DNA of 64,000 nucleotides from assembly GCA_015680685.1 (NCBI GenBank), contig MNCI01002119.1:124001-188000 (forward strand), read 5' to 3'. A program made the translations under genes and the position numbers. Below, piece by piece: positions 1-10,395 of the stretch. The notes under the pieces are model-generated. The model saw only the letters and a program-made list of their open reading frames with translations, ran no database searches and was not told the origin of the DNA. The DNA is from Gnetum montanum. Its lineage: Eukaryota; Streptophyta; Gnetopsida; Gnetales; Gnetaceae. Every line of letters begins with the position of its first letter. Position 1 is the stretch's first letter.

Positions 1-245
1 ATGGCCATGTGTGGTCATGGCTGTAGTAATAAGGACTCAGAATAGAACGTGACTAGGTGGCCATTTGGGTCACCCTTTTCATTGTATTTCATAAATTGGG
101 AAAGCTAGATTCTAAGAGGCAGTGTAAGTAGAGAAATGATGGTGCTAATAGGGTCATCCTGATAGAAGTCCATTACGTGGATGGTTTCAGAACCAATGTC
201 TTTAAGCTACTTAACCTCATTAGTGAGGGTTTGAATAAACTAAAA
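1..245 (-). pseudogene. gag core fragment of minus-strand LTR element 0
   Basis: Read on the minus strand, this stretch gives a degenerate copy of the Gag core seen in the other elements: a DFYQDDPIS block, then LLTLPL, KYNEKGDPNGHLVTF and ESLLLQ. The same order occurs in elements I, II, III and VI. At least four in-frame stops break it, so it is dead. Gag would be the structural particle protein of a Ty3/gypsy-type retrotransposon. The fragment runs off the left window edge. Upstream in the element's sense, at about 246, it passes directly into a 15-bp tandem array instead of the Gag N-terminal region found in element VI. Confidence 0.8.
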
Positions 246-1028
246 TGCTACCTTAGCCCTTCCTAAGGACATCCTCCCTAAGAGCACCCTCCTTGAGAGT
301 GCCCTCCTTAAGATTGCCCTACTTGAGAATGCCTTTCCTAAGAGCATTCTCCCTAAGAGTGCCCTCCTTGAGCACATTTTCTTTGAGAGTGCCCTTCCTA
401 AGAACACCCTCCCTAAGAGAATTCTCCTTGAGAGCACCATCCTGTAGATCATTCTTCCTGAGAGTGCCCTTCCTAAGAATGCCCTTGTTTAGAGTTCTCC
501 TTAAGATCACCCTCCCTAAGAGTGTTCTCCCTAAGAGTTCCATCCTTAAGAACACCCTTCATGAGAGAGTCCTCCCTAAGAGAACCCTCTATGAAAGTTC
601 CCTACTTGAGAGTTCCCTTCCTCAAAGATTTCTCCCTGAGAGTGTTCTTCCTAAGAGCACCCTCTCTGAGCCCATTCTCCATGAGAGTGCCCTCCCTAAG
701 AACACTCTCCCTAAGAGTGTTCTCCTTGAGAGCACCCTCCTTGAGAGTGTTCTCCCTAAGAGTGCCCTCCTTGAGAATGCCCTCCCTAAGAGTTATCCTT
801 GGGAGCATCCTTCCTAAGAGTGTTCTCCGTGAGAGAACCCTCCCTAAGAACACCCTCCATGAGAGCACCCTCCCTAAGAGCACCCTCACTAAGGACATTC
901 TTCTTTAGAGCACGCTCCCTAAGAATGCCCTCCTTGAGAGTGCCCAACCTGAGAACACCTTCTATGGGAGCATTCTTCTTGAGAGCATCCTCCATGAGTG
1001 CATTGTCCTTGAGAGCACCCTCCTACAT

Positions 1029-1094
1029 ACCAAATTTTTAAGGGTCCAAGATGGTATGGCAGAGCTTGGTCCAATCAACATATATTGGGATAGA
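1029..1094 (+). repeat. Array 1 linker, copy 1
   Basis: A non-minisatellite block starts ACCAAATTTTTAAGGGT, continues AGATGGTATGGCAGAGCTTG and ends near CAACATATATTGGG. The same block recurs at 2069 and 2551. Its reverse complement lies inside the unrelated 29-bp array near 15720-15770. The TATATTGGG here is a weaker form of the TATATAGGGG in the other two copies. Confidence 0.85.
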
Positions 1095-2068
1095 GAGAAT
1101 TCTCCCTAAGTGCACCGCATGGTGCACTACATGAGAGTACTCTTCTGAGAGTGCCTCATGGAGAACTTACGAGAGTGCTCTCCCTAGGAGTGCTTTTCAC
1201 TATGCACACCATAGTGTTCTCTCTAAGAGAATCCTCCCTAAGAGTGCCTTGCACTATGTAGATGAGATTGTTCTCCTTGTGAGCACCCTCATTGAGAGTG
1301 TTCACTCAAAGAGTTCTCTCCTTGAGAGTGTCCTTCTTAAGAACACCCTCCCTAAGGGCACCCTTCCTAAGAGCATTCTTCCAGAGAGCACTCTCCATGA
1401 GAACACCCTCCCTGAGAGTGTTCTCCCTAAGGACATAGTCTTTGAGAATGCCTTCCTTAAGAGTGTTCTCCATGAGTGCACTCTTCTTGAGAATGCCCTC
1501 CCTAAGAGTTCCCTCTGTGAGAGTGCCTTTCCTAAGAGCATTCTCCCCAAGAGCACCCTCCTTGAGTGTGTTCTACCTGAGAGCATCCTTCATGAGAATG
1601 CTCTCCTTAAGAGTGTTCTCCCTAAGAGCATTCTTCTTGAGAGTACCCTCTCTGAGAGCATTCTCCTTGAGAGTGCTCTCCTTGAGAACACCCTACCTAA
1701 GAGTGTTCTCATTAAGAACACACTCTTTGAGGGCATTCTTCGAAAGAGCACCCTCCATGAGAGCATCCTCCTTGAACATCCTCTCATGAGAGCATCCTCC
1801 ATGAGTAGCCTTCATAAGAATTCCTTCCCTAGGAACATTCTCCCTGAGAGTTCCATCCTTGATAGCATTCTCCCTAAGATTTCACTCCTTGAGAGGGCCC
1901 TTGCTAAGAGAATTTTTCCTAAGAGCACCCTTCCTTAGAGTGATCTCCTTGAGAGCATCCTCAGTGAGAGTGCCTTGTGTTGTGCACACAAGAGTATTCT
2001 CCTTGAGAGTTCCCTCAGTTAGTGTAGTCCCTTTGAGAGCACTCTTCTTGAGAACATCCTCTTAGAGA

Positions 2069-2160
2069 CCAAATTTATAAGGGTGCAGGATGATTTGGTT
2101 GGGCCTAGCCCAATCAACATATATAGGGGAAGGTAGGTGGAATCCCCTAGAATGCACTTA
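2069..2160 (+). repeat. Array 1 linker, copy 2, with TATATAGGGG motif
   Basis: Second linker copy: ACCAAATTTATAAGGGTGCA, then CCAATCAACATATATAGGGG, then AAGGTAGG. The TATATAGGGG at about 2119-2128 resembles the plant RNA polymerase I start motif (TATATA followed by R and G's). That resemblance is seen; promoter function is inference. Confidence 0.8.
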
Positions 2161-2300
2161 CAGGAGAAGCTGAGTGCATCTTAGGCCATCATGAATGCAC
2201 TTTTAGGTGATGCTAAGTACATTCTTGGCCTTAATAGATGCACTTTCAGGTGATGCTGAGTGCACCCTAGGCTATCATGGATGCACATTCATGAGAGCAG
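2155..2300 (+). repeat. Short tandem patch, about 43-bp unit (first)
   Basis: About three copies of a unit containing GATGCACTTTTAGGTGATGC and GAGTGCATCCTAGGCC lie directly downstream of linker copy 2. The same unit follows linker copy 3, so linker plus 43-bp patch behaves as a higher-order module. Confidence 0.75.
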
Positions 2301-2550
2301 TCTTCCTGGAAGTGTTGCATGGTATGCACATGAGAGTGTGCTTCTTATGCTATGCATGTGAGAGCATTCTCCTTGAGATTTTCCTTCTTTAGAGTGGTCT
2401 CCCTAAGACGGTCCTCAATGATAGCACCTTGCACTATGCATGTGAAAGCATTTTCTCTTAGAGCATCCTCTTTGAAAGCATTCTCCTTGACAACACTATC
2501 ACTTAGTGCTATCTTTGTGAGAGTGCCCTTCTTGAGAATTCCCTCTTTGA

Positions 2551-2640
2551 GACCAAATATATAAGGGTGTAGGACTATTTGATGAAGCCTAGCATAATCA
2601 ACATATATAGGGGAAGGTAGGCCGACTTCCCTGGGATGCA
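2551..2640 (+). repeat. Array 1 linker, copy 3, with TATATAGGGG motif
   Basis: Third linker copy: ACCAAATATATAAGGGTGTA, then AATCAACATATATAGGGG, then AAGGTAGGCC. It is followed by the second 43-bp patch. Confidence 0.8.
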
Positions 2641-2815
2641 CTTTCAGGAGAATCTGAGTGCATCTTAGGCCATCACAGATGCACTTTTAGGTGATGCTGA
2701 GTGCATTCCTGGCCTTAATGAACACACTTTTAGATGACGTTGAGTGCATCCTAGGATATCAAAAATGCACATTTAGGTATGATTATGAGTGCATCTATGG
2801 CCTCCATAGGTATAC
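2641..2815 (+). repeat. Short tandem patch, about 43-bp unit (second)
   Basis: Roughly four diverged units with GATGCACTTTTAGGTGATGC and GAGTGCATYY cores match the patch at 2155-2300. The patch ends where the minisatellite resumes in the opposite orientation. Confidence 0.7.
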
Positions 2816-3120
2816 TTTCAGGGAGGATTCTCCTAGGGAAAGTGCACTCATGGAGTGTGCTCTCAAGTAGAACACTCTTAGAGAAGGCTCTCCTAGGGAG
2901 AATGCTCTCATAAACAACACTCTTAAAGAGGGTGTTCTTAGGGAGGTCACCCTCCTTAAGGGTGTACTTAGGGAGAATGCTCTAAGGAAGACTGCTCTTA
3001 GGAAGGATGTTCTCAAGGGTGCTCTCTAGAAGAACACTCACAAGGAGGGCACTCTTAGGGAGGGCACTCTCAGGGAGAGTGCTCTCAATAAGGGCACTCT
3101 CATGGAGAATGCTCTCAAAT
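2816..3120 (-). repeat. Inverted segment of the 15-bp minisatellite
   Basis: From about 2816 the units read AGGGAGGGCACTCTCAGGG and similar, the reverse complement of the units at 258-2550. The array therefore changes polarity across about 250 bp of linker and 43-bp repeats. A transcript through it could fold back on itself. Confidence 0.85.
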
Positions 3121-3158
3121 GTGAAACACAAGGTTATCTTAGGGAGGATTCTCCCAGA

Positions 3159-3431
3159 GGTAGTAGCTATAGTGCTTGAGGAAATCATTTTTGTAAAGCT
3201 AAAAGGGCTTGTAAATAAGAAAATAAAGAGATCAAGTCATGATCGAAGGCTTTCTATCCTACAGGATTCCAAAGGAACCGTCGGAGTGACCAATATGTAC
3301 CACACGATGCATAAACAACTGCAAAAGGGTGTCATGTTTACGCTAGTACGTGATGGGATATAGAACACATGCAGGACTACTATGAAACATGGAAAATACA
3401 TTGAAAGGCCCTCCTTCTAGTGCTAGAAAAT
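3159..3431 (-). mobile_element. Element 0 leader and primer-binding site
   Basis: The segment is homologous to the leader of element VI at about 59958-60195: GAAATCATTTTTGTAA, CAAAGAGATCAAGT-like, CATAAACAAC and GGGTGTCAT blocks in the same order. The primer-binding site on the minus strand is at 3407-3425, a G-to-A variant of TGGTGCTAGAAGGAGGGCC, separated from the LTR by six bases. Homology to element VI stops near 3159, about 30 bp short of where the Gag start codon should be, and array 1 begins. Confidence 0.8.
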
Positions 3432-5253
3432 TGTAGTGACAGAAAATGTCAGTGGCTAGAAACACTGAGAGGTTGTCAGGTAAATAGTTTTAACCCCGGA
3501 TTCGTGCGAGGGCCGTGTTGGATAAAAATGGAAATGAGGTGCCCTGAATGGTTTGGCCGATTAGACAAGGACTTAGTTGGTGTAACTTAGCCTTTCGTAA
3601 ACATTATTTTAAGTGTGGAACATGTGAGATTTAACTAATAATCAATAAATGCAATGATAGAGAAAATGATGCCAAACAAAGATGACAATAAAGAAATAAC
3701 AGAGTAAATGGGATAAGAAAATGCACCACCGCAAAGTCACGGGTTCGATTCTCTTCTTTGCTTGAAAATGTATAACAAGTTATACAGTGTTGGAGGTGCA
3801 TAGAGAGTCCATGAATGACCAAAATGGTTGAAATAACTCAACTATGTTATTGAGTACAAGCTTAAGAGCCAATAGTACAAATTGCCAACAAGCAAAAAGC
3901 TAATGCCAAGTGCCAACTACCAAAATTTTCCAACTAGGGGAATTCTCAATTTATCAATCAAGTGAGTTCTTAATTTGCCAACTGCTAAAATTTTCCAATC
4001 CTTTGAATTGCTAATTTTCAAACCCTTTGAGAATTTCTCGTTGGGGTATTTATAGGGCTAGGAGCATGCAAGAAATGACGCTTGGATGAAACGTGTCTTG
4101 GACCCACAAAATGCTGACATGTCCATACTGCATGAACATGCAAAGCCGATCGTGAACTTTTCATGCTGAAATTATGCCATCTAAACTAGATATTTCAAAA
4201 TCAAATATGCCAGTAATGCAGATGAGGAATGAGGCACATTGAAGTAGCGTAGCTACCTGGTATGCTGTGCTACGCTATGTAGTATAGCATGTCAGCGTAG
4301 CATAGCTACTTGCTACATTGTGCTACACTATGTAGTGTAGCACAGCGTAGCCATTATTTTGAAAAAGAAATTTTCATTGAAGCCAACTACATATTATGGA
4401 AGCTTCAGCACACCTCAGGTCAACTTTTGTAGCACTTTGTTTGATTTTCATCTTTCCTATGCTACACTATGCTATATAGCATAGCATAGCGTAACAGCTG
4501 GTTTCATTTGTGACCCGTGTTAAAATTGCAAACACTTGCTTGGTGCTCTGATTATGCTAACAACTACAACTTTCACCTTTTATGAAGGGAAGCTTTTGAA
4601 CTTGTAGAACTTGCATTTGAGACGCTCATTGCTTCTTTTGAATCATCGCTACGCTATGCTAGACTATGTAGTATAGCACAATGTAGCAACCAATGTGTCC
4701 TGCCTTTTACTCAATCCGCCACTTTCTAGTAAGAGATTTTTTTTGCCAAAGGACTTGAATTCAAACAAGGAAACTAGTTTTGAAGGCTGATGTGTTTACT
4801 AAATGCAATTGTAATGACTAGGTAAGCTAGGCCTTTCTATTTTTCCTTTGCTACGCTATGCTACACTACGTAGCGTAGCATAGCATAGCACTTTGTTCTG
4901 CAATAGTTTGGTTGCATGAGAAACTATCTTCTGAGGCTTGCTACGCTACATAGCATAGCAAACTTCTTTACTAGAAAACTTTCCAAACTATTTAGTGCAT
5001 CTTGAGCACTACTGACAACTCAAAGTGCAGTTCCTAAGTAAACTTTCAACTGGGTGAGTTTTCCGGGTGAGCAGGCTAGAAAGTCCATCAGGCCTGTCAG
5101 CATTGGAGGTAGAAAAATTGCTGGACTAGCCAGTTTGAACTTAGAGCATTCATTTTCTACCAAGCGGTCATGAGGCTACACTTGTGGAAATTCTTACCAT
5201 AGTTTTGAGACCCTGGTGAAGCAAGAGTGCCTCAAAATTTTTAGGGTATTTCA
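3432..5253 (-). mobile_element. 5' LTR of element 0 (minus strand)
   Basis: It begins TGTAGTGAC and ends TTTCA as read on the plus strand. It is collinear with the two LTRs of element VI (51853-53359 and 60196-61694), sharing the blocks GAAAATGTATAACAAGTT and GGGGTATTTATAGGG and the closing part around AGGTCATGAGGCTACACTT. The minus-strand TATA box TATAAATA is at 4047-4054. It is about 300 bp longer than its relatives. The partner LTR would lie left of the window, so no target duplication can be tested. Confidence 0.85.
4235..4965. repeat. Palindromic GCTACGCTATGTAGCGTAGC cluster in LTR
   Basis: At least six near-perfect inverted repeats built from CTACGCTA and TAGCGTAG lie in the U3 part of this LTR. 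One of the best is near 4851-4885, where GCTACGCTATGCTAC is followed by GTAGCGTAGCATAGC. Similar clusters occur in the LTRs of elements I, V and VI. Confidence 0.85.
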
Positions 5254-6756
5254 CCACATAGCCAAAATAGTGGATTTATGGGGCATGAGCATCTACCATC
5301 TATCCAACTACTCCTAACCCTTGGAAAATTTACTATCGAGCATGAGAAAATGTTCAAACTCAACAAGTTACTCCAAAGGAAGGACCAACATAAGTCTTTG
5401 AATCTGTGAAAGGTAACTTTAGAGTTTATATGATCATGAAATGGTAACCTAATTATCTACGCCCATGATCCAAGGTGACTAGGCTTTCTTACTTTGAAGT
5501 TAAGGATTCAAGTAAGGCCACAGCTAGAGAATCCGAAATGAAAATTTGCATTAAGGCACTCACATTTTTGTTTAACATAATCAGTAAGCATCCTCCACCT
5601 TCTATTCATCCAATTTCTTGGTTGACTCATCCCAAGGGAGAACACACTCACTAACACCCTATAGAAAGGCACTTGCACATGCATGAAGGACATGAGAACC
5701 AAGTCCTCTTCATTCCCTAGCACATGCATGTGAACTTATAGCTACCACCAATGTGCTACTAAGTAGATGAATTTGTGATTAGGTAAAGAATGCATGCACC
5801 CAATGCTACTCCATGGGGGCATCAAGATACTGTACTATCTCAACCACACTAAATCAACACAACCATTTGCAAATGCCCAACCATTATCATTTTTAGAGAT
5901 ATGTTTTCAATACTGTAGCCATTAGTATTGATACCCCATCCACTCGATGCATTCATCTCACAACATTCTAAATCATAGTCACACCATAAGATAAGTAGAT
6001 ATGCCTCCTAGGATCTAGGCTTCCAGATACTTGCAATCACCATTCAAAAACCATACACCTCCAAAGTTCTTCATGAAAGCTAAAAATAGAGTGTTACATA
6101 GCCAAAATAATGGATTTACAAGGCATGAGCCTCTATCATCTATCCAACTACTCCTAACCCTTGGAAAACTTACTACAAAGGATGAGAAAACATTCAAACT
6201 TAATAAGTTACTCCAAGGAAAGGGTCAACATCAGTCTTTGAATCCATGAAAGGTAAGTTTTGAGATGATATGATCACAAAATGGAAACCCAAATACCTAC
6301 AACCACAATCCCCAAGGGTTAGTGCAAGACCATGGCTTGTGGATCCTAGATGAACATTTGCACTGAGGTACTCAAGTTTTTGATTAACGTACTCCATGAG
6401 CATTCTCCACATTCTATTTATCTAGTTTCTTGGTTGACTCTTCCTAAGGAAGAACACACTCACTAGCACCCTATAGTAAGGCATCCATACGTGCATGAAG
6501 GACATAAGAACCTACATCATCTTCATTCCTTGGCACATGCATGTGAACTACCATCTACCACTTGTGTGGTACTAAGCAGTTAAATTTATCATCAAATAAA
6601 GGAAGAATGCACTTGATGCTACCCCATGGGGGCATTGAGATGCTCTGCTACCTCAATTGCACCAAATTGACATAGCCATTCACATGTGCTCGATTGCTAT
6701 AATTTTCAAAGAGATATTTTCAAAACCATACACCATCAATATTGATGCCTCATTTT
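5254..6756. repeat. Two diverged copies of an 0.84-kb unknown repeat
   Basis: The block at 5254-6095 recurs at 6096-6756, the second copy being cut short by the truncated LTR of element II. Shared landmarks include CCAACTACTCCTAACCCTTG (5306 and 6145), the TCTTTGAATC block (5395 and 6234) and the CACATGCATGTGAACT block (5720 and 6533). I recognise no protein, RNA or LTR feature on either strand. The short open frames, such as minus 6200-6412, have no recognisable domain. It could be non-coding satellite or spacer DNA. Confidence 0.7.
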
Positions 6757-7610
6757 TCCACCTACAATCGAATCTCAGAGGTAAGGAAATTTTCAAGCAT
6801 CATCCCAGGCTCCCAAAAATGAAGATTCAACCTCGAAATGATGCACTTCCTTGATCTATATGCTGAGCATACATACTCTGCATGCCCAGCTTGTACATGC
6901 TAGCATGCAGCACGTTGTACAGTTGTAATATTCTTTGCACTCAGGCAACACAGCCACATGTCATTCAACCCAAAATTTTCTCACCCACGGCCAGTCATAC
7001 CCTTCCAGATCTGAATCTAATGCCCAAGATCTTATAAAAACCCGAATTTTTCACTAGATCAAGGGGTTCGCAATTTTTACAAAGGGATAGAAAAACTGAA
7101 TTAAAGAGATTTAGCAAATCTGCGCATCAACCTCTATACGCTGGGGCATCAGACTAGGACTCTGCATTTCCCTGCAATCCAAAACCTGCATCTTCTAGCA
7201 CCCATCATCACCCACCAGGGCTAAACGTCTGCCTTGTGATTAATCCACAACTACGTTCTGACCGGTGCACACTGTAATAACTTTTTCAATACAAAACAGT
7301 TTACATTTTTTCCCATATTTATTGCAGTTTTCTTTGTTTTTCAGTTTACATTTACATTCCAGTTTACATTATTGTGCCTCTTTACGTTATGGTTTACATT
7401 TAATGTGCATTGTTTATGTATAACACAATGCATTGCAAAATGTGTATGTTTGGGAAGTCCTCGTTTGATCCGCGTGCGGACCATTCAAGGCACTCTGCCT
7501 TCGTACGTTCCAGCTTTCCCTCAAGCGAAGGTAGAGTCTTCTGTGCTTGTCTGTAGATCTCTCAGTGTCTGTTTCCTTCCAGCCTTGCACCGACGATTTC
7601 ATATAGTACA
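6757..7610 (+). mobile_element. 5' LTR of element II, truncated at its 5' side
   Basis: The stretch matches 13632-14520 (the 3' LTR of element II) throughout, but about the first 464 bp of the LTR are missing: homology starts at CCACCTACAAT. TATAAAAA lies at 7033-7040. The block at 7840-7912, in the leader just after the LTR, holds 14-bp GCACGCTGAGATCT units. The LTR ends AGTACA at 7610 and the primer-binding site follows five bases later. Confidence 0.85.
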
Positions 7611-7615
7611 GAAAA

Positions 7616-7634
7616 TGGTGCTAGAAGGAGGGCC
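7616..7634 (+). promoter_or_regulatory. Primer-binding site of element II
   Basis: TGGTGCTAGAAGGAGGGCC sits five bases after the LTR end. The same 19-mer, with zero to a few changes, follows the 5' LTR in every element here. The priming tRNA cannot be named from the sequence alone. Confidence 0.8.
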
Positions 7635-8044
7635 TCTCTTTTCTTAGATCTACTTCAACCCGGCATAGATCTCTTCAGATCTTCTACTCCATCTCATAGA
7701 TCTTATTCCTGTGACCCCAGATCTATAGTCGATTTTTCCAGATCTGTACTCAGTTAGCATAGATCTGACTTCGAATCTTTCAAATCTGCACCCTATTCAG
7801 CCACATCTGCTACACACCCAGTGTTTATACGCTGCATGCCAGGCCTACATGCTGAGATCTGCACGTTGAGATCTACACGCTGAGGCCTGTACGCTGAGAT
7901 TTGCATGCTGTCAGGCTAGTCTGTATGCTGTGACTCTTTGGTATACGCTGCCAACACTTAGAATTTTCTTCATTCATTTTCCAACACTTAACCAAATTTT
8001 CACTCATTCACACTGTCACATTCAAACATTTAAAACATTTGACA

Positions 8045-8760
8045 ATGGACCTTACCCAAGAACGCATCACCATGGAGTCATCTCAGAACTCTAACACACA
8101 CACCTTTGTAATCCTCACACAAGAACAATATAAATTTATCTGTGTGAAGATTCAGGCCAACCTTCCTCTTGACACCACAGAATAGGAGGCAAAACAAAAC
8201 TTTGAGCGCATATACATGGAAGGTCATGAATTCGTCCCCTCTGTATATGACATCATTTCCCTTTCTGAGCCTCACAATTGACTCATCTCTCAACTCCTTC
8301 TAGCAAGGGGCCAAAACACACGGTGACCCATTAAGGAGCCCCAAAACCAACATGATATAGATGACTTCAAGGCACAATCTAAACTTGAGGATTCATACCA
8401 CACCCTCAGTCCCCATGCCTACGTGAACCCATCATTCCACCCTTGCATGGGACAGACGGTCCCTCACCACGCGTCAACGAGCACACAAGCATTGGCATCC
8501 CGACATGGACTACCCACATCCATGTCCACTTAGTACATGCCACCAGTGCAAACACATGGGGTCACTTTCATTACATTGGCCACAAACATTCAGGGAGTCA
8601 CTTCACAGTTTATGGCTAGGCAATGAACCATACCCCTTGTTTAACAACCCACTCACTTCAACATGCCACACCCCACAACCACAACTTTGAACGTTGCTCT
8701 ACAACAACAAATGACAACCCAACAATCTCCCCAATCAACTAATCTACCTACCACTCAAGA
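8045..8760 (+). pseudogene. gag N-terminal region of element II
   Basis: From ATG at 8045 (or 8072) the frame reads MDLTQERITMESSQ, then TFVILTQEQYKFICVKIQAN, EFVPSVYDIISL and SYHTLSPHAYVNP, with stops between. The same segments occur in element III from 39030 and, more diverged, in element VI from 59926. It is the N-terminal part of Gag. Its frame differs from the core at 8761 onward, so there is at least one frameshift. The second half (about 8480-8760) is proline-, threonine- and glutamine-rich linker without structure. Confidence 0.75.
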
Positions 8761-10395
8761 GTGGGCAGAAGCCAAACAATGATGCAAGCATTAGCTGAAG
8801 AGGTAAAGCACCTCAAAACAACAAACATTGAACAAGTTAAAGTACTAGAATTTTACCATGATGATCCAATTAGCTCTTCAGTGCCACCATTAGCTTTACC
8901 CAAGGGAATCACACTTCCACAGTTAACCAAGTACAACAGCAAGGGAGACCCAAACACTCACTTGGTAACATTCCGATTAGAGACTCTATTGCTTCAAGCT
9001 TGGCCCCACATAATCTTGCACGTGTTCCCTATGTCCTTAACGGGCGTAGCCTTAGACTGGTATCGAGCCTTGCCTCGTAACTCCATATCCTCTTTGGAGG
9101 ATCTATTACATCAGTTCGTTACCAAGTTTAAGTACAACCTGAAGCCTAAGGCCACACTAGACACTCTGATACAGGTGAAACAAGTGCCACTTGAGCCTGT
9201 GTAGAAGTTCATCCAATGATGGAGTGCAGCCCTTAATGAACTTCATGAGACCATCCCTGAAAAGTATTTTCTCACGATTCTGAAGGGATCCGTGAATGAC
9301 TTTATTAAGTCAAAACTGTACTACCTAAGCGCTCAAATGTTGAGCCAAGCCTTCATGCAAATAAAGAACATTGAAAAAACTGCACAAGCTAGCAATGATC
9401 CTGCCTATGTGGGTTACAAGAACCAACACATTGCCAAACAACAGACAACAATGGAAATTGTAGCTGCAAGCACAAAAATAACAAACACCAGTACCAACCT
9501 GCCTACAATGACAGGGGCCACCCCAAGGTCCAACTTTCAATGCAAGGATTGCTCTAAGCATATGCCGCTACCCACACGACCCTCTGAACTACTAGAGCAA
9601 CTCCTCAAAACTAGGCAAATCCAATACAAACAAGTAGCAAAGAATGCTCGCTGAAGACACGATAGATATTGCGAGCTACTAAGAAACCCCACCTTAGCAA
9701 CACCAAACGAGCCCCTGGTTCCACGACGTTTCAAGTTAGACCAATTCTGTCACTACCACCAGATGTTCGGTAACAACACCTACACCTACCGTGCGTTACA
9801 AGATGATCTACAAGCAATGATAGAATGGGGCCAACTAAATGTCAACACCCTGAATCAACTCACCACAGACGATGCCTCCTATGTCATAAACTCCATTAGC
9901 ATAAATAGTAAGCCTAAACCTGTGCGGCAATCTTTTGTGATCCATGTGCCTCCCAGCAAGGCAATAATCCCCTCCACCTCCATGAGCAAGGGGCCTCCCA
10001 TCGTCATCAAGGTGCCACCTAGAGCATCGGCTAAGATGTTAAATTGGCATGTTGCACCACCTCACACATTCGCTAAGATGTTAAACTAGCAAGATTCAAT
10101 GCAATCCCAATCACCAAAGACACCCTTTGTGGTCAAAGTATCACCCCAACCATCGGCTAAGATGTTAAACTGGCATGTTGCACCAACGACAATAGCAAAG
10201 AAACTTTTCGTTATCAAGGTGCCACAACAAGCTAGTCAAACAACAACGACACCTCCTAAACTACCATTTTTCATAAAGGTGCCACCACGCGATGGCCCCT
10301 CCCCTACCCAAAGCCCAACCATAGGCAATGTCTCAACCTCTTCTCCCTCAAGAGTCAACATTGCCAACAACATGGGTAAGGCTACCAAATGGTAG
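8761..10395 (+). pseudogene. gag core, zinc-finger-like motif and repeat linker, element II
   Basis: This is one frame with several stops. The core carries FYHDDPISS, LPQLTKYNSKGDPNTHLVTF, ALDWYRALPRNSISSLEDL and FIKSKLYYL, the layout of a plant Ty3/gypsy Gag. A degenerate zinc-finger-like segment, CHYHQ followed by RALQDDLQAMIEWGQL, lies at about 9750-9840; its last metal ligand is not a cysteine. The linker after it repeats FVIKVPP and AKMLNWHV blocks at about 9940-10290. Gag would form the particle. Internal stops such as the one after EPV at 9202 make it non-functional. Confidence 0.85.

Larger units (their letters stand above)
246..3125. repeat. Array 1: 15-bp minisatellite with linkers, about 2.9 kb
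   Basis: The stretch consists of diverged tandem 15-bp units alternating between forms such as CTCCCTAAGAGTGTT and CTCCTTGAGAGCACC. Because 15 is a multiple of three and most variants lack stops, long frames open on both strands, reading as five-residue repeats (LPKSV or SLRVP forward, LGRVL reverse). The forward array occupies about 258-1028, 1205-2068 and 2300-2550. Three linker copies, two patches of about 43-bp repeats and an inverted segment at 2816-3120 break it up. It lies between the gag core (1-245) and leader (3159-3431) of element 0, in place of the Gag N-terminus. I do not regard the frames as genes. Confidence 0.9.

Noticed and set aside
293-1041. Long frames reading as pentapeptide repeats (LPKSV, SLRVP, LGRVL)
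   Set aside because: They arise on both strands and in two frames because the 15-bp unit is a multiple of three and lacks stops. The leucine spacing resembles pentapeptide-repeat proteins only superficially, and no promoter or conserved frame choice is seen.
1249-1938. 229-codon open frame inside the minisatellite
   Set aside because: Entirely composed of array units, with overlapping open frames on the other strand; no sign of selection for one frame.
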